A DNA stretch of 35,168 bases from Yoonia sp. (GCA_023955335.1 JAGSGF010000031.1:1-35168); one strand, 5' to 3'; counted from the stretch's first letter, positions 15,607-25,457 are shown. Notes: generated by a model from the letters alone, not told the origin. A program made the numbers and translations.

Positions 15607-16811
15607 AGCCAGTCACCAAACGCCTGTCACAAGGCGAATTTATTGCACTCGTGGCCATGTTGGCCGCAACAATTGCGTTTTCCATTGATGCGATGCTGCC
15701 CGCCCTGCCGGAAATCGCAGCAGAGCTGTCGCCAAATAACCTCAACCGAGCCCAGCTGATCCTGACCAGCTTTGTCCTTGGCATGGGGATTGGCACGTTC
15801 TTTACGGGGCCGCTGTCTGATGCATTTGGACGCAAACCTGTCATGGTTGGCGGCGCGGTTGTCTATATCATCGCCACGGCTGTCGCTTGGGCGTCGTCGT
15901 CGATGGAGATGATGCTGATCAGCCGCGTTGTTATGGGGCTTGGGGCTGCGGGGCCACGGGTTGTCGCCATGGCCATGGTGCGCGACATCTACGGTGGACG
16001 CGACATGGCGCGGATCATGTCGTTTGTGATGATGGTCTTTGCGCTTATCCCCGCACTTGCACCGACAATGGGCCACTACATTATCGTCGGTTTCGGTTGG
16101 CGTGCTATTTTTGTGGCCTTCATCGTATTCAGCCTCGTGACGGCGATCTGGCTGATGTTGCGGCAGCCTGAAACGCTGGCCGTTGCAGATAGGCGTCCGT
16201 TGGATATTAAATCGCTGATGTCGGGCACGCGCGAAGTGTTTTCCATTCGTACGACACGGCTGTCAATCATGATCCAAACGCTGACCTTCGGCAGCTTATT
16301 TACCTCACTATCATCGACACAACAGTTGTTTGACGTGACGTACGGCCAAGGTGACACCTTCCACCTTTGGTTTGGGGGCATCGCAATCGTTGCGACCTCT
16401 GCCAGTATCGTTAACGCCAAATTCGTTGGTAGTTTAGGAATGCGGGCAATTATCAAAATGACATTCATTGGGCAAATCGCCCTGTCCACACTGCTGATCT
16501 TAATCACACTCACAGGTGGCCCATACTGGCTAACGTTTGGGATGTTCGTGATCTGGACGATTGGGGTGTTCATGCAGGCGGGTCTGACCATCGGGAACCT
16601 CAATGCGCTCGCAATGGAACCAGTTGGCCACATCGCGGGGACTGCGGCCTCCATTATCGCGGCGCTGTCGACCGTCGGAGCCGTGATCATCGCCGCACCC
16701 ATCGGCCTCGCGTTCAACGGAACGCCGCTGCCGATGGCGATAGGCACGTTGTTCTGCGTGATCCTTGGGCTGTGGCTCACCACAAAAATCAGACGGCCAG
16801 GCGAAGATTAA
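15603..16811 (+). CDS. MFS transporter, Bcr/CflA-like drug exporter
   Basis: The 402-residue protein has 12 predicted membrane helices and the major-facilitator motif A GPLSDAFGRKPV (69-80) between helices 2 and 3. The start (FSIDAMLPALPEIAAEL) is typical of the Bcr/CflA multidrug branch of proton antiporters. It closes the ligase-DsbA-MFS operon with a 4-base overlap at each DsbA-MFS junction. Its stop overlaps the mfd stop on the opposite strand (16808-16811). The exported compound is unknown; a CoA-ligase-activated or aromatic acid is only a guess. Confidence 0.92.
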   Translation: MKPVTKRLSQGEFIALVAMLAATIAFSIDAMLPALPEIAAELSPNNLNRAQLILTSFVLGMGIGTFFTGPLSDAFGRKPVMVGGAVVYIIATAVAWASSSMEMMLISRVVMGLGAAGPRVVAMAMVRDIYGGRDMARIMSFVMMVFALIPALAPTMGHYIIVGFGWRAIFVAFIVFSLVTAIWLMLRQPETLAVADRRPLDIKSLMSGTREVFSIRTTRLSIMIQTLTFGSLFTSLSSTQQLFDVTYGQGDTFHLWFGGIAIVATSASIVNAKFVGSLGMRAIIKMTFIGQIALSTLLILITLTGGPYWLTFGMFVIWTIGVFMQAGLTIGNLNALAMEPVGHIAGTAASIIAALSTVGAVIIAAPIGLAFNGTPLPMAIGTLFCVILGLWLTTKIRRPGED

Positions 16812-19800
16812 CCCTTCGCCTTTTCCTCTTTCAGTTTTGTGGCAAGATCACGAGCGATGTTAAACGCGCCTTGGATCTTGTCGCGTTCCTTGTCCCAATC
16901 GCGCATGACGACGATCTTGTTGTCTTTGACTTTCGCCTTGCCCTTTTGATCGTTGATGAAGTCAACAAGGCCGGATGGCGACGCGAATTTATCATTGTGG
17001 AACTGGATTGTGGCGCCCTTTGGCCCTGCGTCCAGCTTGGCAATGCCAGCCTTTTTACACATCGCCTTGATGCGGACGACCAGCATGAGGGTATTCACCT
17101 CACGCGGCAGCGTGCCAAAACGGTCGATCAGTTCTGCGGCAAAGCCTTCAAGCTCGACCTTTGTTGTCAGCTCAGACAGGCGGCGATACAGGCCCAACCG
17201 GACATCCAGATCAGGAATATACGTGTCGGGGATCAGCACGGGCACACCAAGGTTGATCTGCGGCGCCCAGTGACCATCGTCGATAATGCCTTCAGCGGCA
17301 CCCGACCGGATCGCAGCAATCTGATCTTCCAGCATTTGTTGATAAAGCTCGTAACCGACTTCGCGCATCTGCCCAGATTGTTCTTCGCCCAACAGGTTAC
17401 CTGCACCGCGAATATCCAAGTCTTGACTAGCCAAGGTAAAGCCCGCACCAAGCGTATCAATTGCACCCAACACGCGCAGACGCTTTTGGGCGGTATCGGT
17501 CAGCTTCTGGCGCGGTTTTGTCGTCAAATAAGCGTAGGCCCGTGTCTTGGACCGACCAACGCGACCACGAATTTGGTAAAGCTGCGACAGGCCAAACATA
17601 TCGGCGCGCCACACAATCATCGTATTGGCGGTCGGGATATCAAGACCGGATTCCACGATCGTTGTAGCAAGCAAAACATCGTACTTACCATCGTAAAACG
17701 CGTTCATGCGATCGTCCAGATCACCCGCCGCCATCTGCCCCGTCGCCGTGATATAGGATACCTCTGGCACTTCACGTTTCAGGAACTCTTCCATCTCGGC
17801 CATGTCCGCAATGCGCGGCACAACGATGAACGACTGGCCTCCACGGTAATGTTCGCGCAGCAGTGCCTCGCGCACGGTAATTGTATCAAATTCAGACACA
17901 TAAGTACGGATCGCAAGCCGGTCGATTGGCGGTGTGCCAATGATCGAAAGATCACGCACGCCCGACAAAGAAAGCTGCAATGTCCGTGGGATAGGGGTCG
18001 CAGTTAATGTCATAACATGCACATCTGTGCGCAACTGCTTCAGGCGTTCTTTGTGCTGTACCCCAAATTTCTGTTCTTCATCAATGACCAGCAAGCCGAG
18101 GTTCTTAAATTTCACACCTTTGGCCATCAACGCATGTGTACCAACGACAATGTCCGCGGTGCCATCAGCGATCCCTGCACGTGTTAACGCCGCATCACGC
18201 GTCCCAACAAAGCGCGATAAGGGTCTGACATTAATGGGAAACCCACGAAAACGCTCGGCGAAGTTTTGATAGTGTTGACGGGCCAACAACGTGGTTGGCG
18301 CAATAATAGCAACCTGCACACCTGACATGGCGGCAACAAACGCGGCGCGGATCGCGACCTCGGTTTTGCCAAATCCCACGTCACCACAAATGAGACGGTC
18401 CATCGGTCTTCCGGATGCAAGATCGACCAAAACATCTTCAATCGCGGCCAGTTGATCGTCGGTTTCAACATAAGGGAAACGCGCAAGGAATTGATCCCAA
18501 AGCCCATCTGGCGGGTCCAATGCAGGCGCTGTGCGCAAAGCACGTTCGGCGGCCACGCGGATAAGTCGCTCGGCAATCTGTCGAATGCGGTCTTTTAGCT
18601 TTGCCTTCTTGGCCTGCCACGCACCACCGCCCAGTTTGTCCAACAGCCCAGTGTCGTGGCCGAATTTCGACAACAGTTCAATATTCTCAACTGGCAAATA
18701 CAGCTTTGAATTCTCTACGTATTCCAACAGCAGACATTCATGGGCGGCGCCCAAAGCGGTGATCACCTCGAGCCCAACGAACCGGCCAACACCGTGGTCG
18801 ACGTGAACCACCAGATCACCGGGGTTCAGGCTGTTTGCCTCTGACAAGAAATTCTCCGCGCGGCGTTTACGCTTGGTCTGACGGATCAAGCGGTCCCCAA
18901 GGACGTCTTGCTCGGAAATCACTGTGAGGCCTTCAGCCTCGAACCCGGCGTCCAAAGGCCAAACGGCAAGATGCAGCCCGCGTTTCCCGATCCGTGAAAA
19001 ATCGGTTACGGGGATTGTCTCAGTTAAACCTTCGTCTTCGATCAGGCCCATTAGACGTTCGCGCGCACCTTCTGAATAGGACGCAATGACAACGAGACCC
19101 ACATCCAGTTTTGCACGAATATGATCCGCTAACGCACCGAAAAGGCTGATACTTTCTTGCTGACGTTCCGGCGAGAAATTACGCCCTGTTCGCGCACCTG
19201 CATCGATCACGCCAACCCCGGTGGCCTGCTTGTTTGGCGTGAATTGCAGCACACGTCTATCTGCAATGGCTCCATGCCAAGCGGCATCATCAAGATACAG
19301 CAACGAAGGCTTAGCCGGTTTATAGACCGTATCCATGCGCCCCTTTTGATCAAGCGCGTGCATGCGGGTGCCGTACTGATCGTCGATGCTGTCCCAACGC
19401 GATACGCGCGCAGGGCCAACCTGATCGTCGAGCGTCACAACAACATTGGGCAGATAGTCAAACAGCGTTTCCAGATCGTCCTGAAAAAAGCCGAGCCAAT
19501 GTTCGATCCCTGCATGTTTCCGGCCCGCACTGACGGCCTCATACAGCGGGTCATCCGTGCCAGCGGCCCCAAACGCGATACGGTAATTTTGCCGAAAGCG
19601 CGTGATGGCTTGTTCATCCAGTATCACCTCTGACACCGGAGCAAGCTCGATCATTTTAAGCTGTTCGGTTGTGCGCTGAGAGGCCGGATCAAACCTGCGG
19701 GCCCCGTCCAGCACATCACCAAACAGATCCAATCGCACTGGCCCGGTTTGCCCAGGAGGGAAGATATCGATAATGCCGCCACGCACAGCGTAATCACCGG

Positions 19801-20251
19801 GTTCCATTACCGTCGGGCTTTGCGTGAACCCCATGCGGACCAAAAATTCGCGCAGGGCTTTTTCGTTAATCCGGTCGCCGACACGGGCTTTAAACGCTGC
19901 ATCGCGCAGCAATGACCGCGCAGGTAAGCGCTGTGTCGCGGCGGCCATCGATGTCAGCAGAACAAACTTGTCCGGCATTCCATGCACCAGCCCTGCCAGC
20001 GTCGCCATACGTGCGGCAGACACATCAGCATTGGGAGACACGCGGTCATAGGGCAAACAGTCCCACGCCGGAAAAACGATCACAGGCATATCTGGTGCGA
20101 AAAACGTCAATGCTGACTGCATTGCAGCAAGGCGTTTATCGTCGCGCGCAATATGAACCACAGGACCTGACTTTGCGACCTCTGCGAGGATCAGTTTGGC
20201 GTCGAACCCTTCGGGGGCGCCAGCGATGGTAATATGTTTAGGGGTTGTCAT
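16808..20251 (-). CDS. mfd: transcription-repair coupling factor Mfd
   Basis: Mfd removes RNA polymerase stalled at DNA lesions and recruits UvrA. The 1147-residue product has the UvrB-like N-terminal module, an RNA-polymerase-interaction domain around the NPGDLVVHVDHGVGRF segment, a RecG-like helicase with Walker A GDVGFGKT (623-630) and DEEQ box (724-727), and TATPIPRTL and QLYQIRGRVGR motifs, then the C-terminal D7 domain. Length matches the E. coli protein. The ATG at 20251 has a weak ribosome site. It lies 39 bases after the upstream membrane gene on the same strand. Confidence 0.98.
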   Translation of the reverse strand: MTTPKHITIAGAPEGFDAKLILAEVAKSGPVVHIARDDKRLAAMQSALTFFAPDMPVIVFPAWDCLPYDRVSPNADVSAARMATLAGLVHGMPDKFVLLTSMAAATQRLPARSLLRDAAFKARVGDRINEKALREFLVRMGFTQSPTVMEPGDYAVRGGIIDIFPPGQTGPVRLDLFGDVLDGARRFDPASQRTTEQLKMIELAPVSEVILDEQAITRFRQNYRIAFGAAGTDDPLYEAVSAGRKHAGIEHWLGFFQDDLETLFDYLPNVVVTLDDQVGPARVSRWDSIDDQYGTRMHALDQKGRMDTVYKPAKPSLLYLDDAAWHGAIADRRVLQFTPNKQATGVGVIDAGARTGRNFSPERQQESISLFGALADHIRAKLDVGLVVIASYSEGARERLMGLIEDEGLTETIPVTDFSRIGKRGLHLAVWPLDAGFEAEGLTVISEQDVLGDRLIRQTKRKRRAENFLSEANSLNPGDLVVHVDHGVGRFVGLEVITALGAAHECLLLEYVENSKLYLPVENIELLSKFGHDTGLLDKLGGGAWQAKKAKLKDRIRQIAERLIRVAAERALRTAPALDPPDGLWDQFLARFPYVETDDQLAAIEDVLVDLASGRPMDRLICGDVGFGKTEVAIRAAFVAAMSGVQVAIIAPTTLLARQHYQNFAERFRGFPINVRPLSRFVGTRDAALTRAGIADGTADIVVGTHALMAKGVKFKNLGLLVIDEEQKFGVQHKERLKQLRTDVHVMTLTATPIPRTLQLSLSGVRDLSIIGTPPIDRLAIRTYVSEFDTITVREALLREHYRGGQSFIVVPRIADMAEMEEFLKREVPEVSYITATGQMAAGDLDDRMNAFYDGKYDVLLATTIVESGLDIPTANTMIVWRADMFGLSQLYQIRGRVGRSKTRAYAYLTTKPRQKLTDTAQKRLRVLGAIDTLGAGFTLASQDLDIRGAGNLLGEEQSGQMREVGYELYQQMLEDQIAAIRSGAAEGIIDDGHWAPQINLGVPVLIPDTYIPDLDVRLGLYRRLSELTTKVELEGFAAELIDRFGTLPREVNTLMLVVRIKAMCKKAGIAKLDAGPKGATIQFHNDKFASPSGLVDFINDQKGKAKVKDNKIVVMRDWDKERDKIQGAFNIARDLATKLKEEKAKG

Positions 20252-20290
20252 GAAACCTGACCTACTGTGCGCCGCCGCGGTGTCAATGGG

Positions 20291-20815
20291 TCAGAGCCAG
20301 CGGACAATGGCCAAATTTTGGAACATCCCGTAAAGAGCGGTCACAAAGATCGCGACCATCCCTATTATCTGGGTCCAAAGCCGCTGTCGAAGCAAGATAC
20401 GGTACAAATCTTCGCCTTGCGGATCTGTTGCTGCAATCAGGCGTCCAGTGGACAAAGTCATTGATCCGATAATTGATAAAGGAAACATCAGCAGGAAAAC
20501 CGCCTGCGCGAGTTCCACGCCGTATACAAACCCCAGGGCGGCCAATGCCGTGAGTAGAAAACACATAATCCCTAACAGCCAAAGGCCCGCCACCGCAGCG
20601 ACATTGAGTTGGCGATTGACGTTGATGCGTACCAAGTCCGCCAAATCTTCAGCGGCTTGCCCACCTTTGCTGCGCGCACGATGAATCATATCCGACGGCA
20701 CGCCCATCACCCAATTGCTGATCGTGGACCACAGGATCGCGACCAACACCCAATACCAAAGGCTTGAGAAAGATCGCAGGTCGATCACGTGAAGAATTGC
20801 GTTGCTCCAGTCCAA
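20291..20815 (-). CDS. four-helix membrane protein, 'component of SufBCD complex' type
   Basis: The product (about 174 residues) has three to four membrane helices and a conserved start: Asp-Trp followed by VIDLRSFSSLWYWV, then GVPSDMIHRAR and DLVRINVNR. This matches, from memory, a roseobacter family labelled 'component of SufBCD complex'; no suf genes are here and I see no evidence for that function. I choose the TTG at 20815, with AGG upstream, because the family begins MDW at this point and it leaves 126 bases for the hemB promoter region. An in-frame ATG at 20905 would add 30 unconserved residues. Confidence 0.7.
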   Translation of the reverse strand: MDWSNAILHVIDLRSFSSLWYWVLVAILWSTISNWVMGVPSDMIHRARSKGGQAAEDLADLVRINVNRQLNVAAVAGLWLLGIMCFLLTALAALGFVYGVELAQAVFLLMFPLSIIGSMTLSTGRLIAATDPQGEDLYRILLRQRLWTQIIGMVAIFVTALYGMFQNLAIVRWL

Positions 20816-20941
20816 TGGGGGCAGCCTATCATTGTTGAACCGATTTTTTGGGACACTAGCGTTACCACCGCCGGTTGCCCAGACTTGTGAAGCGACAAAA
20901 TCCATGCGACCAAACGTGTGTGACCAGAAAGGCCCGATCTG

Positions 20942-21940
20942 ATGAAACCTACAGTTGCCCCATTCCCCGCCACACGTCTGCGCCGGATGCGCCAAAGCCC
21001 TGCTTTACGCGCCCTATCGCGTCAAAACGTGCTGACCCCATCCGATTTCATCTGGCCAATTTTTGTGATGGAAGGCACGGACGCAGAGGAATCAATTGCG
21101 TCCATGCCGGGGGTCACACGCAAAACAGTTGATCGCGCCGTAATCGCGGCCCGCGAGGCGCATGCCCTTGGCATCCCTGCGATCTGCATTTTTCCCTATA
21201 CCGGTATGGCGCAGCGGACCGAGGATTGCGCGCTGGCGTGGTCCCCCGAGAACATTAGTAACCGCGCGATCCGGGCAATAAAAGACGCAGTACCAGACAT
21301 CGCGATCATGACCGATATCGCGCTTGATCCCTATAACATCAATGGGCACGACGGCTTTGTTGAAAACGGGCACATCGTGAACGACCGCACAGTCGAGGCG
21401 CTTGTGAAAATGGCGATTGCACAGGCGCAGGCTGGCGCGGACATCCTTGGGCCGTCTGACATGATGGACGGACGCATCGGCGCAATCCGCACTGCGTTGG
21501 AATCTGAAGACTTTCAGAACGTCACCATCCTGTCCTACACCGCCAAATATGCCAGCAGCTTTTATGGCCCGTTCCGCGATGCGGTTGGTGCGTCATCAGC
21601 CCTTACAGGCGACAAAAACACCTATCAGATGGACCCGGCTAACAGTCTGGAGGCGTTGCGACTGGTAGAGCGTGACCTGATGGAGGGTGCGGACATGGTC
21701 ATGGTCAAACCGGGCATGCCATATTTGGATATCTGCAGGCAGGTCAAAGACACGTTCGGCGTTCCGACCTACGCCTACCAAGTGTCCGGCGAATACGCGA
21801 TGTTGCAAGCAGCGGCGCAAAATGGCTGGCTCGATGGGGATAAGGTGATGATGGAAAGCCTCATGTGCTTTAAACGCGCGGGCTGTGACGGCATTTTGAC
21901 CTATTTCGCACCTGCTGCGGCGAAGCTTCTGAATGGCTAA
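20942..21940 (+). CDS. hemB: delta-aminolevulinic acid dehydratase (porphobilinogen synthase)
   Basis: HemB joins two 5-aminolevulinate molecules to porphobilinogen, the second common step of tetrapyrrole synthesis. The 332-residue product has the two Schiff-base lysines, Lys202 (SYTAKYAS) and Lys256 (MVKPGMPY). The metal loop reads DIALDPYNINGHDG, with Asp where zinc enzymes have cysteines, so it is a magnesium/potassium-type or metal-light enzyme. The gene diverges from the small membrane gene and its stop directly abuts the convergent GFA gene. Confidence 0.97.
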   Translation: MKPTVAPFPATRLRRMRQSPALRALSRQNVLTPSDFIWPIFVMEGTDAEESIASMPGVTRKTVDRAVIAAREAHALGIPAICIFPYTGMAQRTEDCALAWSPENISNRAIRAIKDAVPDIAIMTDIALDPYNINGHDGFVENGHIVNDRTVEALVKMAIAQAQAGADILGPSDMMDGRIGAIRTALESEDFQNVTILSYTAKYASSFYGPFRDAVGASSALTGDKNTYQMDPANSLEALRLVERDLMEGADMVMVKPGMPYLDICRQVKDTFGVPTYAYQVSGEYAMLQAAAQNGWLDGDKVMMESLMCFKRAGCDGILTYFAPAAAKLLNG

Positions 21941-22321
21941 TTATTGGCCGTTCTGGGGCAACCCGTCGGCAATGTCATAGTAGTCGCCCTTGTCATCGGT
22001 ATAAATGTGCATCGATAGTTTCGTACCCGTCGGCCCATCAAGCGCGCCCATTGAAACAGCTGTCCAGTCTTGGAACAGCGCATCAAAGAACAAAAAGCTC
22101 CCACAGGTTTTACAAAACCCGCGGCGGACCTTTTCGCTGGCCTGATACCATGTGATGTTATCTGCGCCCGTCACGGTCAGGGCGGTTTTGGGAACCTCGA
22201 CAGACGCCCAATAGTGACCTGACTGCTTGCGGCACATGCTGCAATGACAAGCGTTTGGCGCGATGAGCTGCGCGTCAATATCGATCAATACGGCGCCACA
22301 TAAACATGATGCTTTGTGCAT
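21941..22321 (-). CDS. GFA-domain protein (glutathione-dependent formaldehyde-activating enzyme family)
   Basis: This 126-residue protein is a single GFA domain. Cys pairs CLC (6-8), CHCSMC (25, 27, 30) and CKTC (70-73) form the structural and catalytic zinc sites seen in the family. Family members include the formaldehyde-glutathione-adduct enzyme, but most paralogues have unknown substrates, so the enzyme name should not be pushed. I use the ATG at 22321 with a GAGA ribosome site; the frame upstream to 22357 lacks similarity. It converges with hemB with no gap. Confidence 0.88.
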   Translation of the reverse strand: MHKASCLCGAVLIDIDAQLIAPNACHCSMCRKQSGHYWASVEVPKTALTVTGADNITWYQASEKVRRGFCKTCGSFLFFDALFQDWTAVSMGALDGPTGTKLSMHIYTDDKGDYYDIADGLPQNGQ

Positions 22322-22451
22322 AATCTGAGTCTCTTTGGTCACTTCTTGCCGAAACAACTATCTAGCAGGTGACAGATTCGCGCAAATTGCATATTGTGAC
22401 GGCGAATGGAGCGGCAACAGCTTCACACGAACACGGCATAAAGGCAGTATT

Positions 22452-23009
22452 ATGACCCATATTTCACGACGGACCGCCCTTATAGGCGCAGCCGCTGGCA
22501 TGACGCTGGCCGCTTGCGGTAACGGGATTGGCAGCACTGGTGCGGCAACAATTGATGCGCGCACAGCCAGCACCTTGAACTTCATGTACGAACAGTTTCC
22601 CGGCACGCGTGATCTGGCCAGCAAATCAACAGGTATGCTTGTCATGCCGCTGGTGACCGAAGTCGGCCTTGGGCTTGGCGGATCGTTTGGACGCGGCGCG
22701 CTACAAGTCGGTGGCAGCACGGTGGATTACTATTCCACCACATCAGGTTCAGCGGGTTTGCAGATCGGCGCGCAGCAATACAGCCATGTGTTGTTCTTTA
22801 TGACGCAAGACGCATTGCAAAATTTCCGCAGTGGCCAAGGTTGGGCGGCTGGCGCGGATATCACGTACGCGATCAACGACACCGGTGAAATGCTACGAGC
22901 GGAAACCACAACGTCGCTTTCGCCCGTGATCGCAGTTGTGTTTGCCCAAGCAGGCCTGCGCGTTGGTGCGACGCTTGAAGGCACAAAATATTCGCGCATC
23001 ATCCCATAA
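22452..23009 (+). CDS. Tat-exported SYLF-domain lipoprotein
   Basis: The 185-residue protein begins with a twin-arginine signal (SRRTALIG, Arg6-Arg7) that ends in a lipobox LAAC (Cys22), so it is probably a Tat-dependent lipoprotein. The rest matches the SYLF/Ysc84 lipid-binding domain, with GLGGSFGRGALQ and VGATLEGTKYSR near the end. SYLF proteins bind phosphoinositides in eukaryotes; in bacteria the role is not established. The frame upstream to 22335 is not similar and includes the divergent promoter region. Confidence 0.88.
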   Translation: MTHISRRTALIGAAAGMTLAACGNGIGSTGAATIDARTASTLNFMYEQFPGTRDLASKSTGMLVMPLVTEVGLGLGGSFGRGALQVGGSTVDYYSTTSGSAGLQIGAQQYSHVLFFMTQDALQNFRSGQGWAAGADITYAINDTGEMLRAETTTSLSPVIAVVFAQAGLRVGATLEGTKYSRIIP

Positions 23010-23020
23010 GGTATTGAAAT

Positions 23021-23047
23021 AGCTGCGGGTTTACGCCCGCAGCTTTT
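23021..23047. terminator. bidirectional terminator overlapping a stop codon
   Basis: AGCTGCGGG (23021-23029) pairs perfectly with CCCGCAGCT (23036-23044) around loop TTTACG, then TTT follows on the plus strand. It ends the SYLF gene transcript. The loop contains the stop codon of the convergent dehydrogenase (TAA at 23031-23033), so the right arm encodes that protein's last residues. On the minus strand it is followed by TATTTC rather than a clean T-run. Confidence 0.7.
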
Positions 23048-25442
23048 CGCCTTTTGGATCAAACGGCGGCTCTGCCAGTACGACACCACGGTGCGGTTTG
23101 CCCAAGATCATCACATCGACATCGGCCCCCGCTTTGACGCCTTTCAGGTAGCCAAGCGCCAGCGACATCTCCACGCTATATCCATATGTACCAGATGTGA
23201 CGCGGCCAACTGGTGTGCCATCAGGCAAAAATATCGGCTCGCCGCCTGTGGCATCGGCATCTTTTACATCCTGAATATGGATCAGTGACAACACTTCACG
23301 TGGTGCATTATCTTTTACCGCCAAGTATCCGGCTTTGTTCAAAAATTCCTTATCCATCTTAATCAAACGATCAAGTGCGACCTCTTGTGGCCAATACTCG
23401 GGGGAATACTCGCGGCTCCACGATCCATAGCCCTTTTCAACACGCAACGACATCAATGCACGGCTTCCGACAGGTCCTGCCCCAAGCGGTTTTCCGGCCT
23501 CAAGCAATGCCGTGTACAGGCGCAGTTGATCGGCCTCTGCGCAATGCAGTTCCCACCCCAGATCACCAGTAAACGACACACGCAGCGCGATCACAGGCAC
23601 ACCTGCAATTTCAATCTGTCGTGACCGCATGAACGCAAACGCCTCGGTCGATAGATCCGCATTTGTCAGGCATGATAGCAATTCGCGGGACTTTGGCCCC
23701 GCAACGTTAAACCCACACATCACGTCGGTACGGCTTTCAAACGTTGTCCCCTCGGGCAAAGGAACCATGTTCCAGAATCGCGAATGATACCGCTCTGACA
23801 TGCCGCCACCGATGAACATGAACGCGTCATCGGCCAGTTTGGTCACGGTAAAGTCGCCAGCAATTCCGCCGCGCACACCAATCAAAGGGGTCAAACAAGA
23901 CCGTCCGACAGTTTTCGGCATGTTGTTGGCGAAAACCGCATTCAGCCAATCGGCAGCACCTGCACCACGCACAAAATACTTGGCGAAATTTGAGATATCA
24001 ATGATCCCAGCGGCATCGCGCAGCATCCGGGCCTCGACCCCGACTGGCTCAAACCAATTCTGGCGGGTAAATCCGTTGGTATCCTTTGTTCCAACGTCAT
24101 CGGCAAACCAAAGCGGATGTTCCCAGCCATAGTTCAGGCCCATCACGGCTCCCAAGGATTTTTGCAGATCATGCACCGGACGGACGCGCACAGGACGCCC
24201 TGCGCTCCGTTCTTCATTCGGAAAATGAATGGCAAATCGGTTGGCATATTGGTCGCCAACACGTGCCTTGGTGAACGCGGCATCGGCCCATTTACCAAAG
24301 CGGGCCACGTCCCACGCGAACATATCGTATTGGCTCTCGCCCTCGACCATCCACTGCGCGGCCATCAGGCCCATGCCACCAGACTGGCTAAAGCCCGGAA
24401 TAATGCCGTTGCAGCAGAAATAATTACGCAGATCAGGGTGCGGACCGTATAAAACATTGCTGTCTGGCGACCAGATCATCGGGCCGTTGATGACCCGCTT
24501 GATCCCAGCCTCGCCCACAACTGGCACGCGGTCGATCGCACGCAACATGTTGTCTTCGATACGTTCCAGATCATCGGCAAACAACTCGTGGCCAAACCCT
24601 TGCGGGGTGCCATCCTCGGCCCAGAACCGGACGTCCTTTTCATACGCGCCAACCAACAGGCCCTGCCCCTCTTGGCGCAAATAATACTCGCCATCACGGT
24701 CAGCAACAGACGGCAAGCGGCGATCCATCGCAGCAATCTGTGGAATGGTCTCGGTTACAAAATACTGATGCTCTGTTGGCAAAAGTGGCAGCTTGATACC
24801 AGCAAGGGCTGCAACCTCCCTGCCCCAAAGCCCCGCAGCATTGACCACCCATTGCGCATGAATGTCGCCTTTCGGTGTGCGGACAATCCACGTCCCGTCG
24901 GGCTGTTGTTCGGTTGCGGTTACTGGACAAAATCGTTCAATCTCTGCGCCCATTTTGCGGGCTCCAGTGGCATAGGCGTTTGTCACACCGCTGGGGTCCA
25001 CATTACCGCCATCGGGCTCGAACATAATACAGCGAATGCCGTCGTAATCGACCAGCGGATGCAGGCGCTCTGCCTCATCGCGGCTGACTTCATGGAAATT
25101 CATACCGTAAAATTTGGCTTTGGCAGCCTGCAAGCGCAATTGATGTTCGCGGGCTTCGGTCTGGGCCAAATAAAGCGATCCAGGTTGGAAAACGCCGCAT
25201 GACTGACCCGTTTCAGCCTCCAGTTCATTATAAAGGTTCATCGTATAATGCTGAATGCGGCTGATGTTGGTGCTGTCATGCAGCCCGTGAATGTTGGCGG
25301 CGGCATGCCATGTGGATCCGGATGTCAGCTCGTCGCGCTCGAGCAGAATACTGTCAGTCCAGCCCATTTTCGCAAGGTGATACAAGATCGAGCAGCCGAT
25401 AACGCCGCCTCCGATGACAACGGCTTGGGCATGGGTGCGCAT
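23031..25442 (-). CDS. DMGDH/sarcosine-dehydrogenase-like flavin-folate enzyme (copy 1)
   Basis: The 803-residue protein has an N-terminal DAO flavin domain (GGGVIG at 11-16, Glu35 for the ribose), FAO_M linker, then GcvT and GcvT-C folate domains. His46 in STWHAA is where covalently flavinylated DMGDH/sarcosine dehydrogenases bear their FAD. The family demethylates N-methylated glycines with transfer of the one-carbon unit to tetrahydrofolate. I start at 25442 because the family's N-terminus is there; upstream codons overlap the divergent promoter region. It pairs with a divergent paralogue at 25631. Confidence 0.92.
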   Translation of the reverse strand: MRTHAQAVVIGGGVIGCSILYHLAKMGWTDSILLERDELTSGSTWHAAANIHGLHDSTNISRIQHYTMNLYNELEAETGQSCGVFQPGSLYLAQTEAREHQLRLQAAKAKFYGMNFHEVSRDEAERLHPLVDYDGIRCIMFEPDGGNVDPSGVTNAYATGARKMGAEIERFCPVTATEQQPDGTWIVRTPKGDIHAQWVVNAAGLWGREVAALAGIKLPLLPTEHQYFVTETIPQIAAMDRRLPSVADRDGEYYLRQEGQGLLVGAYEKDVRFWAEDGTPQGFGHELFADDLERIEDNMLRAIDRVPVVGEAGIKRVINGPMIWSPDSNVLYGPHPDLRNYFCCNGIIPGFSQSGGMGLMAAQWMVEGESQYDMFAWDVARFGKWADAAFTKARVGDQYANRFAIHFPNEERSAGRPVRVRPVHDLQKSLGAVMGLNYGWEHPLWFADDVGTKDTNGFTRQNWFEPVGVEARMLRDAAGIIDISNFAKYFVRGAGAADWLNAVFANNMPKTVGRSCLTPLIGVRGGIAGDFTVTKLADDAFMFIGGGMSERYHSRFWNMVPLPEGTTFESRTDVMCGFNVAGPKSRELLSCLTNADLSTEAFAFMRSRQIEIAGVPVIALRVSFTGDLGWELHCAEADQLRLYTALLEAGKPLGAGPVGSRALMSLRVEKGYGSWSREYSPEYWPQEVALDRLIKMDKEFLNKAGYLAVKDNAPREVLSLIHIQDVKDADATGGEPIFLPDGTPVGRVTSGTYGYSVEMSLALGYLKGVKAGADVDVMILGKPHRGVVLAEPPFDPKGEKLRA

Positions 25443-25457
25443 GGGGTCATTCCTTTG

